Under the pieces are notes generated by a model. It was not told the origin of the DNA and ran no database searches. It worked only from the letters and a program-made list of their open reading frames with translations. Below are positions 52,641 through 62,255 of a DNA stretch of 64,000 nucleotides, one piece after another. This DNA comes from Erwinia persicina. Its GTDB lineage: Bacteria > Pseudomonadota > Gammaproteobacteria > Enterobacterales > Enterobacteriaceae. The position numbers were made by a program, and so were the translations under genes. The number at the start of each line of letters is the position of its first letter. The stretch's first letter is position 1. Location of the stretch: NCBI RefSeq assembly GCF_014838825.1, contig NZ_JACYMO010000003.1, positions 248,001 to 312,000 of the forward strand. The letters run 5' to 3'.

Positions 52641-53540
52641 TTATTCCGTATCCTGACGCAGTACGCGATGGCCGTGCGCCAGCAGTGCGTCAGTCACCTT
52701 ACGCATCAGGCGGCTTTCCGGAGCAAAGCGGTGCCAGTACAGCATCCGGCGCTGCAACAGGCCCGGGGTTAAATCAATCAGCTCCCCTTCCGCCAGTTCG
52801 CGCTCGATTTGCAGGTGCGGGATCATACAGCAGGTGGTGCCCTGACGGGCCAGCTGGACAAAGGCTTCTGACGAGTTAACGATGTGGCAGGGCACGCTGC
52901 CCGGCGACAGGTCAAAGTTCTGCTGTAAAAATGCCTGATGCATATCATCCAGATGATCGAAGGCCACTGCCGGGGCTTTCAGCAGCGCCGAGCGCGTCAC
53001 ACCGTTCGGGAAGTAGCGGGCGGCAAACTCCTTCGACCCCACAAAAAGATAGTCGAGCGCGCCGAGCTGATCGACCAGACAGCTGGGCAACGGCTGCGGC
53101 TGAATACTCACGGCACCGACCACTTCCCCGCGTCGCAGGCGTTCCTGAGTGCGGGTTTCATCTTCCACCTGAAGATTCAGACGCACCGGGGAATCAGTCA
53201 GTACCGTTTTCAGCGCGGGCAGCAGCCAGGTTGCCAGACTGTCGGCGTTCACTGCCAACGACAGCAGCAGGGGCGTGGTGCCGCTGATATCGTCACCCAG
53301 CCACTCTTCTTCCAGCAGCTCCACCTGGTGCAATAAGGCCAGCAGCTTCTGACCCTGCTCCGTCGGGCGCGGCGGTACGGTCCGCACCAGCAGAGGCTGG
53401 CCGAACATATTCTCAAGCTGCTTGATACGCTGCGAGACCGCTGACTGAGTAATACAGAGCTTTTGCGCGGCACGTTCAAAGCCGCGTTCACGAATCACTG
53501 CATCCAGCGCCTGAAGCGTTCGATAATCCGGGCGTTTCAT
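52641..53540 (-). CDS. argP: LysR-type regulator ArgP (IciA)
   Basis: A 299-residue LysR regulator close to E. coli ArgP (297). It activates argO in response to arginine and lysine and controls dapB, gdhA and others. The N-terminal winged helix reads [38 protein letters not shown]. The effector domain contains [17 protein letters not shown]. It is leftward, divergent from rpiA and two genes from its target argO, the standard arrangement. Confidence 0.95.
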   Translation of the reverse strand: MKRPDYRTLQALDAVIRERGFERAAQKLCITQSAVSQRIKQLENMFGQPLLVRTVPPRPTEQGQKLLALLHQVELLEEEWLGDDISGTTPLLLSLAVNADSLATWLLPALKTVLTDSPVRLNLQVEDETRTQERLRRGEVVGAVSIQPQPLPSCLVDQLGALDYLFVGSKEFAARYFPNGVTRSALLKAPAVAFDHLDDMHQAFLQQNFDLSPGSVPCHIVNSSEAFVQLARQGTTCCMIPHLQIERELAEGELIDLTPGLLQRRMLYWHRFAPESRLMRKVTDALLAHGHRVLRQDTE

Positions 53541-53742
53541 TAATCGTTGTACTCTCTTTCAGGTGTGGTTCTGCACTATGCCATATTTTTCGTGTTTTGC
53601 CTTTGGCTGGCATCACTGACCTGTCCGCCACTTTGTGGGGTGGGTTCCATTCCTGTCAATCAAAGACCCTGTTAGGCGGTTTTTTTTCTCAGCCTTGCTT
53701 TATACTACGCGCACACAGTGACTGACAGGTTTTAAACATACC

Positions 53743-54402
53743 ATGACACAGGATGAACTGAAAAAAGCCGTAGGCTGGGCAGCGCTGGATTATGTCACGC
53801 CGGGCACCATCGTTGGGGTGGGAACGGGGTCGACTGCTGCGCATTTTATTGATGCTCTGGCCTCGATCAAACACCAGATTGAAGGGGCTGTCTCCAGTTC
53901 GGAAGCCTCCACGGCTAAGCTGAAAGAGTATGGCATCCACGTTTTTGATCTGAACGAAATCGATGAGCTGTCGGTGTATGTTGACGGCGCAGACGAAATT
54001 AACGGTCAGATGCAGATGATCAAAGGCGGCGGCGCGGCGCTGACGCGCGAAAAAATTATTGCTGCCGTGGCCGATCGCTTTATCTGTATTGCCGATGCCT
54101 CTAAGCAGGTCGATGTGCTGGGGCGCTTCCCGCTGCCGGTCGAAGTGATCCCCATGGCGAGGTCGTATGTCGCCCGTGAGCTGGTCAAGCTGGGTGGGCA
54201 GCCTGAGTACCGTCAGAACGTGGTGACCGACAACGGCAACATTATTCTCGACGTGCATAATCTGAAAATTATCGACCCCGTGCGTCTGGAAACCGCGATT
54301 AACGCGCTGCCTGGTGTGGTCACTGTCGGGTTGTTTGCTGCCCGCTGCGCCGATGTTGCGCTGATCGGTACGGCTGACGGCGTGCAAACCATTCAAAAAT
54401 GA
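53743..54402 (+). CDS. rpiA: Ribose-5-phosphate isomerase A
   Basis: Interconverts ribose-5-phosphate and ribulose-5-phosphate. The 219 residues equal E. coli RpiA with near identity. Substrate loops are [47 protein letters not shown] (general base Glu near 103). Divergent from argP, 335 bp before serA. Confidence 0.98.
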   Translation: MTQDELKKAVGWAALDYVTPGTIVGVGTGSTAAHFIDALASIKHQIEGAVSSSEASTAKLKEYGIHVFDLNEIDELSVYVDGADEINGQMQMIKGGGAALTREKIIAAVADRFICIADASKQVDVLGRFPLPVEVIPMARSYVARELVKLGGQPEYRQNVVTDNGNIILDVHNLKIIDPVRLETAINALPGVVTVGLFAARCADVALIGTADGVQTIQK

Positions 54403-54737
54403 TCTGCCCGCTGGCGGTTATTTTTACCTAAAAAACATCTTTTCTTTTGCAGGCAATATTTAGTGACTTATGTCACATTCAGGCTGCCTGAAGCGCGATC
54501 CTCCTGATGGTTCGCGCTGCACCACGATTTTCTATCGCAATGTTCTGGCCGACCGTGTTGCCATGCTGGCAGCCAGGCAATCGTTTGTATTGCTGCGGGC
54601 GTAAATTTTGTTATTTTGACAGAAGGCTATCTTATATCCCCGCTGTTTTTACCCTTTCTGCAGGCTGACGTTACGCCTGTAAACGGGAAAGCCCGGGGGT
54701 GAAGCCACATCTGAAGTCAGCTAAATAGGGTCGGGAA
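54403..54737 (+). promoter_or_regulatory. serA upstream region
   Basis: 335 bases between rpiA and serA. It holds a good CRP-like site (54462-54477) and several AT-rich patches that could bind Lrp, a known serA activator in E. coli. No confident -35/-10 pair and no small gene were seen. Confidence 0.5.
54462..54477 (+). promoter_or_regulatory. CRP-like site upstream of serA
   Basis: AGTGA-CTTATG-TCACA matches TGTGA-N6-TCACA at nine of ten positions. It lies 260 bases upstream of serA and 60 after rpiA, so it most likely serves serA. Confidence 0.6.
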
Positions 54738-55976
54738 ATGGCAAAAGTATCACTGGAGAAAGACAAGATTAAATTCCTGCTGGTGGAAGGCGTTCACCAG
54801 AGTGCAGTTGATAATCTGCGTTCTGCTGGCTACACCAACATTGAATTTCACAAGGGCGCACTGGACAGCGAAGCACTGAAAGAGTCCATCCGCGATGCCC
54901 ACTTCATCGGGCTGCGTTCGCGTACTCACCTCACCGAAGAGATCTTCGCCGCGGCAGAAAAACTGGTCGCAGTTGGCTGTTTCTGCATCGGCACCAACCA
55001 GGTGGATCTCAATGCGGCGGCGAAGCGCGGCATTCCGGTGTTTAACGCACCTTTCTCCAACACCCGATCCGTGGCTGAACTGGTTATCGGTGAACTGCTG
55101 CTGATGCTGCGCGGCGTGCCGGCGGCCAACGCTAAAGCACACCGGGGCCAGTGGCATAAGCTGGCAGTGGGTTCCTATGAAGCTCGCGGCAAAAAGCTGG
55201 GGATCATTGGTTACGGTCACATTGGTATGCAGCTGGGCGTGCTGGCGGAAAGCCTCGGGATGCACGTCTTCTTCTATGATATCGAAAGCAAACTGCCGCT
55301 GGGTAATGCGACCCAGGTGCAACATCTCTCCGACCTGCTGAATATGAGCGATGTGGTGAGCCTGCACGTGCCGGAAACCCCATCTACCCAGAATATGATG
55401 GGGCCGGACGAACTGGCGCTGATGAAGCCGGGTGCGCTGCTGATCAATGCCTCGCGCGGGACCGTGGTCGATATCCCGGCTCTGTGCCACGTCCTGGCCA
55501 CCGGGCACCTGGCCGGTGCGGCGATTGACGTCTTCCCGGAAGAGCCGGCGACCAACAGCGATCCGTTCAACTCGCCGCTGTGTGAGTTTGATAACGTGAT
55601 CCTGACGCCACATATCGGGGGCTCCACGCAGGAAGCACAGGAGAACATTGGTATTGAAGTGGCAGGCAAGCTGGCGAAGTACTCAGACAATGGATCGACG
55701 CTGTCTGCCGTTAACTTCCCGGAAGCCTCACTGCCGATGCACGGCGCAAACGCCAGTCGTCTGATGCACATCCATGAGAACCGTCCCGGCGTGCTGACGG
55801 CGATCAACCTGATCTTTGCCGATCAGGGGATCAACATCTCTGCTCAGTATCTGCAAACCACGCCGCAGATGGGCTATGTGGTGATCGACGTCGATGCACC
55901 GCAGGATGTGGCTGATAAAGCCCTGCAGCTGATGAAGGCTATTCCGGGCACTGTACGCGCACGTTTGTTGTACTGA
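54738..55976 (+). CDS. serA: D-3-phosphoglycerate dehydrogenase
   Basis: First enzyme of serine synthesis, oxidising 3-phosphoglycerate to phosphohydroxypyruvate with NAD. It is 412 residues, about the E. coli length. The NAD motif is GYGHIGMQLGVLAE near 158. Catalytic Arg and Glu lie in INASRGTVVDIPAL and DVFPEEPATN, and His in LTPHIGGSTQEAQ. The C-terminal ACT domain (about 335-412) gives serine feedback inhibition. Confidence 0.98.
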   Translation: MAKVSLEKDKIKFLLVEGVHQSAVDNLRSAGYTNIEFHKGALDSEALKESIRDAHFIGLRSRTHLTEEIFAAAEKLVAVGCFCIGTNQVDLNAAAKRGIPVFNAPFSNTRSVAELVIGELLLMLRGVPAANAKAHRGQWHKLAVGSYEARGKKLGIIGYGHIGMQLGVLAESLGMHVFFYDIESKLPLGNATQVQHLSDLLNMSDVVSLHVPETPSTQNMMGPDELALMKPGALLINASRGTVVDIPALCHVLATGHLAGAAIDVFPEEPATNSDPFNSPLCEFDNVILTPHIGGSTQEAQENIGIEVAGKLAKYSDNGSTLSAVNFPEASLPMHGANASRLMHIHENRPGVLTAINLIFADQGINISAQYLQTTPQMGYVVIDVDAPQDVADKALQLMKAIPGTVRARLLY

Positions 55977-55981
55977 CAGAC

Positions 55982-56006
55982 GGGCTGACCGGATAAGAAG
56001 GTCAGC
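55982..56006. repeat. Short intergenic palindrome, copy 4
   Basis: GCTGACC (55984-55990) and GGTCAGC (56000-56006) pair around GGATAAGAA, within 10 bases of the serA stop. The outer GG is not paired in this copy. A true terminator follows at 56026. Confidence 0.65.
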
Positions 56007-56025
56007 ACCGGTACAATACCTTTGA

Positions 56026-56052
56026 GGGGCGACTTTTTGAGTCGCCCCTTTT
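56026..56052 (+). terminator. Terminator of serA
   Basis: GGGGCGACT and AGTCGCCCC form a perfect nine-bp stem with a TTTTG loop, followed by four T residues. It overlaps the region just before the convergent fau stop. Confidence 0.8.
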
Positions 56053-56056
56053 GCTT

Positions 56057-56644
56057 TCACCACTGCCACAGCCTGGACGGCGTGATCAGCGCCGGTAATG
56101 GGATATCCCACTCCGCGACGGGTAAGCGCTCCACCTGCTGACAGTCATGCGCCAGACCCACCGGCAGAAAGCCGTGCTGCTGCCAGTTCTGCAGTGTTCT
56201 GTCATAAAACCCGCCGCCCATACCCAGACGCTGGCCGCTGGCATCAAACGCCACCAGCGGTACCATCAGCACGTCCAGCTCACTAAGCGGCAGCAAATGA
56301 CGGATATCCAGCGGCGGTTCGGGTATGCGCAGGCGGTTATTGCGCAGTTCGGTATGTTCATCGTAATGCAGGAACAACAGCTGACCGCGAGAGAAAGGGT
56401 GCAGAACCGGAAGATAAACCCGCTGCTTACGCTGCCAGAGTTTGGCAATGAGCGGCCGGGTATTGATTTCACCGTCGACAGAGAGAAACAGCGCGATATT
56501 CTTCGCTTGCTGTACCGGGGCAAAATTCAGGGCATGGTCAGCGACCTGTACGGCAGCAAGCTGCTGCTGTTCATGGCTGAGTTCTCGCCGGAGGTGGCGG
56601 ATATGGGTGCGGATGTCCTGACGGTCGCAAAGAGGGAGGCTCAT
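56057..56644 (-). CDS. fau: 5-formyltetrahydrofolate cyclo-ligase
   Basis: Fau (YgfA) converts 5-formyl-THF to 5,10-methenyl-THF with ATP, recovering folate formed as a side reaction of glycine/serine metabolism. It is 195 residues (E. coli 182) with KRVYLPVLHPFS-like QRVYLPVLHPFSRG, DVLMVPLVAFD and the family signature GQRLGMGGGFYDRTL. ATG 56644 is chosen; a longer in-frame reading runs through the 6S RNA gene and is spurious. It lies downstream of ssrS on the same strand, the conserved enterobacterial order. Confidence 0.94.
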   Translation of the reverse strand: MSLPLCDRQDIRTHIRHLRRELSHEQQQLAAVQVADHALNFAPVQQAKNIALFLSVDGEINTRPLIAKLWQRKQRVYLPVLHPFSRGQLLFLHYDEHTELRNNRLRIPEPPLDIRHLLPLSELDVLMVPLVAFDASGQRLGMGGGFYDRTLQNWQQHGFLPVGLAHDCQQVERLPVAEWDIPLPALITPSRLWQW

Positions 56645-56737
56645 AGCTGGCCACTCCAAAAGCAAAAGGTGTTTTTCAGATTGCCGGGTCTTGCAGAGAG
56701 TATAAATAGCAGAAAAAAACAGTGGAGATAAAACGTG

Positions 56738-56922
56738 GGAATCTCCGAGATGCCGCCGCAGGCTGTAACCCTTGAACCCATGGTTCAAGGTGAGTATGCC
56801 GTCGTAACCATCAGGCTTCTCGGACGAACCGAGCTTGCGCACAGGTTACAGAGCGTCACACTCTGTTTGGTATTAATTATCGGCTCAGGGGACGGGCCCG
56901 CTTGCAAACATCTCAGAGAATT
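56738..56922 (-). ncRNA. ssrS: 6S RNA
   Basis: About 185 bases match E. coli 6S RNA. The 5' end has TTCTCTGAGATGTTTGCAAG and AGCGGGCCCGTCCCCTGAGC. The 3' part has TTGAACC...GGTTCAAGGGTTACA and TGCGGCGGCATCTCGGAGAT. The ends pair in the closing stem (CTCTGAGATG with CATCTCGGAG). 6S RNA binds sigma-70 RNA polymerase as a promoter mimic in stationary phase. It lies upstream of fau as in E. coli. Ends are accurate to a few bases. Confidence 0.95.
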
Positions 56923-56963
56923 TTTTACTTCACCGTCACTGTATCACAGCTAACGTTGAAGTG

Positions 56964-57293
56964 TTATTCGAACTTCGCACCCGTACGTTCAGTTATGCGA
57001 CCTTGCTCAAGCAATGCCTGTTCAATGGTCTGTTGCAGCATCCGAATTCGTTGTTCCATGTTCGACGCATAGTCACGGGTTTTGACTTTTTCCTGCGCCA
57101 GTTCATGGCAAATGTTCAGTGCAGCAATAAATACCAGTTGCTCGGTATTAGTGACTCTAGTGCGAACTTTTAAGTCTTGCAACCGTTGATTGAGGTCTTC
57201 GGCAGCCAGATTCAGCGCATCTTGCTGTTCGGGCGGACAATTTACTCTTAATGAACGGCCAAAAATTTGAATATCTACCGGTTGTGCAGACAT
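56964..57293 (-). CDS. zapA: Cell division protein ZapA
   Basis: A 109-residue FtsZ-ring bundling protein, identical in length to E. coli ZapA. It starts [20 protein letters not shown] and has a long C-terminal coiled coil ([20 protein letters not shown]). ATG 57293 is preferred on this match; an upstream in-frame start at 57329 adds 12 residues not seen in relatives. It is divergent from ygfB. Confidence 0.96.
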   Translation of the reverse strand: MSAQPVDIQIFGRSLRVNCPPEQQDALNLAAEDLNQRLQDLKVRTRVTNTEQLVFIAALNICHELAQEKVKTRDYASNMEQRIRMLQQTIEQALLEQGRITERTGAKFE

Positions 57294-57462
57294 GCCACCT
57301 TCCTGACTGATTACTGCGCCCGCCATCACCCTTACCGCTCAGGGCTTGGGAGGGGCGCTACTATAACTACCCCTAATATAAGAAACAACCCCTTTCTGGA
57401 ATCGTTGAGGCACCTGGTGGTAGCATACCACGAACTTAACCAGCCAACGACGAACAAAACCC

Positions 57463-58041
57463 ATGTCACTAACGAACATTATGCCGGGCTACAACACGCT
57501 GGCTTCAGTACTGACGCAGCAGGGCGTAGGAATGACCCCTGCCGAGATGCATGGCCTGATCAGCGGATTGATCTGCGGCGGCAACCATGACAGCAGCTGG
57601 CAAACGCTGATGCACGACCTGACTAATGAGGGTATGGCGTTTTCGCAAACGCTGGCGCAACCCCTGCAGGAGATGCACGAAGCGATTGGCAACACGCTGG
57701 AAGATGAAGGCTTCCTGTTCCAGCTTTACCTGCCGGAAGATGACGACATCACCGTTTTTGATCGTGCCGATGCGCTGGCAGGCTGGGTGAACCATTTCCT
57801 GCTTGGCCTGGGCGTTGTACAGCCAAAAATTGGGCAGGTGAAAGGGGAAACCGGAGAAGCCATCGACGATCTGCGCACCATTGCCCAGCTGGGTTATGAT
57901 GAAGATGAAGATCAGGAAGAACTGGAACAGTCGCTGGAAGAGGTGATTGAGTACGTGCGCGTGGCTGCACTGCTGTGTCATGACACCTTTACCCGCGCTG
58001 TTCCGACCAATGTCGTGATGAAAAAGCCGACGCTGCACTAA
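57463..58041 (+). CDS. ygfB: YgfB, UPF0149 family protein
   Basis: A 192-residue protein, the same length as E. coli YgfB. It has [34 protein letters not shown] and a very acidic [18 protein letters not shown] helix. The molecular role in enterics is unknown; in Pseudomonas aeruginosa a homologue affects ampDh3 expression. It begins the ygfB-pepP-ubiH-ubiI group. Confidence 0.95.
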   Translation: MSLTNIMPGYNTLASVLTQQGVGMTPAEMHGLISGLICGGNHDSSWQTLMHDLTNEGMAFSQTLAQPLQEMHEAIGNTLEDEGFLFQLYLPEDDDITVFDRADALAGWVNHFLLGLGVVQPKIGQVKGETGEAIDDLRTIAQLGYDEDEDQEELEQSLEEVIEYVRVAALLCHDTFTRAVPTNVVMKKPTLH

Positions 58042-58098
58042 CCCGCGGTCAGTCAGGCCGCTCGTGGTGATTTAACGGAACAGCATTCAGGAGGTCAA

Positions 58099-59415
58099 AT
58101 GACCCAGCAGGAGTTTTTGCGCCGTCGTCAGGCGCTGTTAGCGAAGATGGCCCCGGCAAGCGCGGCGGTTATTTTTGCCGCCCCGGAAGCAACGCGCAGT
58201 AATGACAGTGAGTATCCGTATCGGCAGAACAGTGATTTCTGGTATTTCACGGGTTTTAACGAACCCGAGGCGGCGCTGCTGCTGATCAAAAGTGCGGATA
58301 ACCACAGCCACAGCGTCTTGTTTAATCGCGTACGTGATCTTACCGCTGAGATCTGGTTCGGCCGCCGTCTGGGCCAGGATGCTGCGCCAGAAAAGCTGAC
58401 GGTCGACCGGGCGCTCCCCTGGGGAGATATTGGCGAACAGCTGCACCTGCTGCTGAACGGGCTGGATGTGGTTTATCATGCGCAGGGGCAGTATGCCTTC
58501 GCTGACACCATTGTCTTCAACGCGCTGGACGTGCTGCGTCGGGGGTCGCGACAGAACCTGTCTGCGCCCGCGACGCTGACCGACTGGCGTCCGTGGGTCC
58601 ACGAGCTGCGTCTCATTAAATCACCTGAAGAGCAGGCCGTGCTGCGCGAAGCCGGGCGAATCAGTGCGCTGGCACATACCCGCGCCATGCAGAAAGTCCG
58701 TCCCGGAATGTATGAATACCAGCTCGAAGGGGAAATTCATCACGAATTTAACCGTCACGGAGCGCGCTTCCCGTCCTACAACACCATTGTGGGCGCGGGG
58801 GATAACGGCTGTATTCTGCACTACACCGAAAACGAGAGTCAGATGCGTGACGGCCAGCTGGTGCTGATTGATGCCGGGTGCGAACTGCAAGGCTATGCCG
58901 GGGATATAACCCGTACCTTCCCGGTGGGGGGGAAATTTACCGCGCCGCAGCGTGCCCTCTACGATATCGTGCTGGCCGCTCTGCATCGTTCACTGGCGCT
59001 TTACCGTCCGGGTACCAGCATCCGTGAAGTGACGGCGGCAGCGGTGGAAGTGATGGTCACGGGGCTGGTTAAGCTGGGCATTCTGCACGGTGATGTCGAC
59101 GTCCTGATCGCAGAAAATGCGCACCGACAGTTCTTTATGCACGGACTGAGCCACTGGCTGGGGCTGGACGTGCACGATGTCGGCCATTACGGCGTCGACC
59201 GCGATCGTCTGCTCGAACCCGGCATGGTGCTGACCATTGAACCCGGCCTGTATATTGCCCCGGATGCCGATGTGCCTGCTGAGTATCGTGGTATTGGTAT
59301 ACGTATTGAAGATGACATCATTATCACCGCAGAGGGTAACGAAAACCTCACGGATACGGTGGTGAAAGATGCCGATGATATTGAAGCATTAATGGCAGCA
59401 GCGAAACGCTCATGA
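58099..59415 (+). CDS. pepP: Xaa-Pro aminopeptidase PepP
   Basis: A dinuclear Mn2+ aminopeptidase that removes N-terminal residues before proline. It is 438 residues, close to E. coli PepP (441). The pita-bread domain shows metal ligands in IDAGCELQGYAGDITRTF, HGLSHWLGLDVHDVG, LTIEPGLYI and IRIEDDIII. GGAGG precedes ATG 58099. It overlaps ubiH by four bases. Confidence 0.96.
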   Translation: MTQQEFLRRRQALLAKMAPASAAVIFAAPEATRSNDSEYPYRQNSDFWYFTGFNEPEAALLLIKSADNHSHSVLFNRVRDLTAEIWFGRRLGQDAAPEKLTVDRALPWGDIGEQLHLLLNGLDVVYHAQGQYAFADTIVFNALDVLRRGSRQNLSAPATLTDWRPWVHELRLIKSPEEQAVLREAGRISALAHTRAMQKVRPGMYEYQLEGEIHHEFNRHGARFPSYNTIVGAGDNGCILHYTENESQMRDGQLVLIDAGCELQGYAGDITRTFPVGGKFTAPQRALYDIVLAALHRSLALYRPGTSIREVTAAAVEVMVTGLVKLGILHGDVDVLIAENAHRQFFMHGLSHWLGLDVHDVGHYGVDRDRLLEPGMVLTIEPGLYIAPDADVPAEYRGIGIRIEDDIIITAEGNENLTDTVVKDADDIEALMAAAKRS

Positions 59416-60590
59416 GCATAATTATTGCAGGCGGGGGGATGACTGGCGCGACGCTGGCGCTGGCCATCTCACATCTGACACAGGGGCAGCTGGCGGTGAC
59501 GCTGGTGGAAGGAACCGAACCCGCCAGTCGCACACATCCGGGCTTCGATGGCCGGGCAATTGCGCTGGCGGAGGGGACCTGCCAGCAGCTGGCGGCAATT
59601 GGTCTCTGGCCACTGCTGGCCTCCGCCGCGACGGCCATCACCGATGTGCATGTTAGCGATCGCGGTCATGCCAGCTTTGTCTCGCTGACTGCGGCCGATT
59701 ACGGCGTGTCGGCGCTGGGCCAGGTGGTTGAGTTGCATGAAGTGGGCCAGCGGCTGTTTTCCCGCCTGAAAAAAGCCCCGGGAGTGACCCTGCGCTGCCC
59801 GGATAAAGTCGCCAGTGTCGAACGTACCCGGGATCGGGTGAGCGTGATACTGGAAAGTGGTGAGCGGCTGTCGGGCGATCTGCTGGTCGCGGCAGACGGT
59901 TCGCACTCCCGGGTCGCTGCGGCCTGCGGTGTCCAGTGGCAGAGTGAGGACTATCAGCAGGTCGCCGTGATTGCCAATGTGTCGACGCAGGTTGCCCATC
60001 AGGGGCGTGCGTTTGAACGTTTTACTGAATTCGGCCCGCTGGCGCTGTTGCCGATGTCCGCTGGCCGCAGTTCGCTGGTTTGGTGCCATCCTCTGGCACA
60101 AAAAGATGCAGTGGACCGCTGGAGTGACGATCGCTTTATCGCTGAATTGCAGCGTGCCTTCGGCTGGCGGCTGGGCCGCATTACGCAGGTGGGCCAGCGC
60201 GACAGCTATCCGTTACGGCTGCAAACCGCCTCGCAGCATATTGCTCACCGGCTGGCGCTGGTTGGCAATGCCGCACAGACTCTGCACCCGATCGCGGGGC
60301 AGGGGTTTAATCTGGGGATTCGGGATGTCATGTCGCTGGCCGAAACGCTGGCAGCGGCCTGGCGTGCCGGACGCGAAACAGGCGCTTACGCCACCCTGCA
60401 ACACTATCAGCAGCGCCGGCAGCCGGATGCACAGGCAACGATTGGTATTACCGACGGGTTGGTCCGACTGTTTGCTAACCGTTATACGCCGCTGGTCGCA
60501 GGGCGAAATCTGGGACTGATGGCGATGGATCATCTGCCGCCATTACGTAATTTGCTTGCCGAGCGCACGCTGGGCTGGGTTAAGCGTTGA
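59412..60590 (+). CDS. ubiH: 2-octaprenyl-6-methoxyphenol hydroxylase UbiH
   Basis: FAD-dependent monooxygenase of ubiquinone biosynthesis. It is 392 residues as in E. coli. Motifs are N-terminal IIAGGGMTGATLALAIS, DGSHSRVAAACG in the middle and VGNAAQTLHPIAGQGFNLGIRD near 285. Coupled to pepP (ATGA overlap) and 13 bp before ubiI. Confidence 0.95.
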   Translation: MSIIIAGGGMTGATLALAISHLTQGQLAVTLVEGTEPASRTHPGFDGRAIALAEGTCQQLAAIGLWPLLASAATAITDVHVSDRGHASFVSLTAADYGVSALGQVVELHEVGQRLFSRLKKAPGVTLRCPDKVASVERTRDRVSVILESGERLSGDLLVAADGSHSRVAAACGVQWQSEDYQQVAVIANVSTQVAHQGRAFERFTEFGPLALLPMSAGRSSLVWCHPLAQKDAVDRWSDDRFIAELQRAFGWRLGRITQVGQRDSYPLRLQTASQHIAHRLALVGNAAQTLHPIAGQGFNLGIRDVMSLAETLAAAWRAGRETGAYATLQHYQQRRQPDAQATIGITDGLVRLFANRYTPLVAGRNLGLMAMDHLPPLRNLLAERTLGWVKR

Positions 60591-60603
60591 GGAGAAAGCA
60601 GTC

Positions 60604-61806
60604 ATGCAAACCTATGATGTGATCATCGCCGGTGGCGGAATGGTCGGACTGGCAGTGGCCTGTGGCTTACAGGGCAGCGGCCTGCGCATCGCCGTGCTGG
60701 AGCGTGAAGCCCCGCAGGTGCGTGATACCAGCGCGCCCCCGGCGTTACGCGTGTCTGCGATTAACGCCGCCAGCGAACGGCTGTTGCAGCACCTTGGCGT
60801 CTGGGATGCCATCCTCAGCGCACGGGCCAGCGCCTATCACGGCATGGAGGTGTGGGATCGCGACAGCTTCGGGCGCATTGTGTTTGACGATGAGCAGCAG
60901 GGTCTGGCCCATCTCGGGCATATTATCGAAAACGCGGTGATCCATCAGGCGCTGTGGCAGCGGGCAGAGAGCCTGAGCGATATCACGCTGATAGCGCCTG
61001 CGGAACTGCAGCAGGTGGCATTCGGTGATAATGAAGCCTTTGTGACGCTGCAGGATGGCAGCATGATGACGGCCCGCCTGCTGGTGGCGGCAGACGGTGC
61101 CAACTCCTGGCTGCGTAACAAAGCCGATATCCCGCTGACTTTCTGGGACTACCAGCATCATGCGCTGGTGGCGAATGTTCGTACGGAACAGCCGCATGAG
61201 TCGGTGGCCCGTCAGGTGTTTCATGGTGACGGTATTCTGGCGTTCTTACCCCTGAGCGACCCGCATCTCAGCTCTATCGTCTGGTCGCTCCCGCCGCAGG
61301 AGGCAACTCGTCTGCAGGCGATGCCGGAAGCGGTATTTAACCAGCAGCTGTCGGTGGCTTTCGACCTGCGCCTGGGGCTGTGTGCGGCAGAAAGTGAACG
61401 TAAAGCTTTCCCGCTGATGGGCCGCTATGCGCGTAATTTTGCCGCGCATCGTCTGGCGCTGGTGGGGGATGCTGCACATACCATTCATCCGCTGGCCGGG
61501 CAGGGCGTTAACCTCGGCTTTATGGATGCGGCAGAGCTGATCGGTGAAGTGAAGCGCCTGCAGCAGCAGGGTAAAGACATTGGTCAGCACCTGTATCTGC
61601 GGCGCTACGAGCGCAGCCGTAAACACAGTGCCGCAGTGATGCTGGCCAGTATGCAGGGGTTCCGCGAGCTGTTTAACGGTAACAATCCGGCGAAGAAACT
61701 GCTGCGAGATGTGGGGCTGGCGCTGGCCGATACCCTGCCCGGCGTGAAGCCACGGCTGTTAAAGCAGGCGATGGGACTGCACGATCTGCCTGCATGGCTG
61801 CGGTAA
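60604..61806 (+). CDS. ubiI: 2-octaprenylphenol hydroxylase UbiI (VisC)
   Basis: FAD monooxygenase that performs the C5 hydroxylation of ubiquinone synthesis. It is 400 residues, equal to E. coli UbiI. Motifs are VIIAGGGMVGLAVACGLQG, ADGANSWLRNKADIPLTFWD and VGDAAHTIHPLAGQGVNLGF. ATG 60604 is preferred on homology and the GAGGAGAAA ribosome site; an in-frame extension to 60556 lies inside ubiH. Confidence 0.96.
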   Translation: MQTYDVIIAGGGMVGLAVACGLQGSGLRIAVLEREAPQVRDTSAPPALRVSAINAASERLLQHLGVWDAILSARASAYHGMEVWDRDSFGRIVFDDEQQGLAHLGHIIENAVIHQALWQRAESLSDITLIAPAELQQVAFGDNEAFVTLQDGSMMTARLLVAADGANSWLRNKADIPLTFWDYQHHALVANVRTEQPHESVARQVFHGDGILAFLPLSDPHLSSIVWSLPPQEATRLQAMPEAVFNQQLSVAFDLRLGLCAAESERKAFPLMGRYARNFAAHRLALVGDAAHTIHPLAGQGVNLGFMDAAELIGEVKRLQQQGKDIGQHLYLRRYERSRKHSAAVMLASMQGFRELFNGNNPAKKLLRDVGLALADTLPGVKPRLLKQAMGLHDLPAWLR

Positions 61807-61820
61807 GCCACCACAGGAAA

Positions 61821-61849
61821 GGGGGAGCGCTTCGCTCCCCCTTTTTTTT
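61821..61849 (+). terminator. Terminator of the ygfB-pepP-ubiH-ubiI operon
   Basis: GGGGGAGCG and CGCTCCCCC form a perfect nine-bp stem with a three-base loop, followed by eight T residues, 15 bases after ubiI. Confidence 0.95.
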
Positions 61850-62255
61850 AACCAGGCGGCCTGTCGGCGACGCTGCGCGTCTCTGGTGCAATCGCTGCCT
61901 CTTTTTTGCCCGTCGTTTGAAAAATTCTAATCTTACCCTCTCCTTCGCATTACTTTTTATAATGTTACCTGCTGCTGGTCTTAGCCTTTTTACGTCGGGT
62001 GCCTGTTTGAGCTGTATGTTTAAACCAGGTTTGCGGCAATGAATTGCCATTTCTGTGTGTAATAACGCATTTTTTTAGTGAAAAAAACCAGAAAATCAAC
62101 GGTGCCCCATTTTGATGCGGGGCAGATTCGACCTCGTTTATCTTATGGTTAAATGACGAGTTCGGTGGTAAGTTCATAGTGAAGGTAACGATTGCGTCGG
62201 CCGTCCCGGGCGGTAAAAGACGCGCGTCAGCAACCGACTCAGGCACAGGAAAACT
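61850..62255 (+). promoter_or_regulatory. gcvTHP control region
   Basis: 406 bases without a gene. A CTAAT motif at 61927-61931 resembles the core of GcvA sites, and GGTAACGATTGCGTCG (62184-62199) weakly resembles a PurR site; E. coli gcvTHP is controlled by GcvA, Lrp and PurR. No glycine-riboswitch-like structure could be identified by eye. The region is AT-rich between 61925 and 62110. Confidence 0.5.

Noticed and set aside
54403-54430. Possible rpiA terminator (CCCGCTGGCGG followed by T residues)
   Set aside because: The stem is only three to four base pairs and imperfect; not enough to call.
54750-55613. 287-codon frame antisense to serA
   Set aside because: Complete overlap with a conserved gene and typical antisense composition.
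56645-56842. N-terminal extension of Fau through the 6S RNA gene
   Set aside because: This segment overlaps the conserved ssrS sequence; the extra residues do not occur in other Fau proteins.
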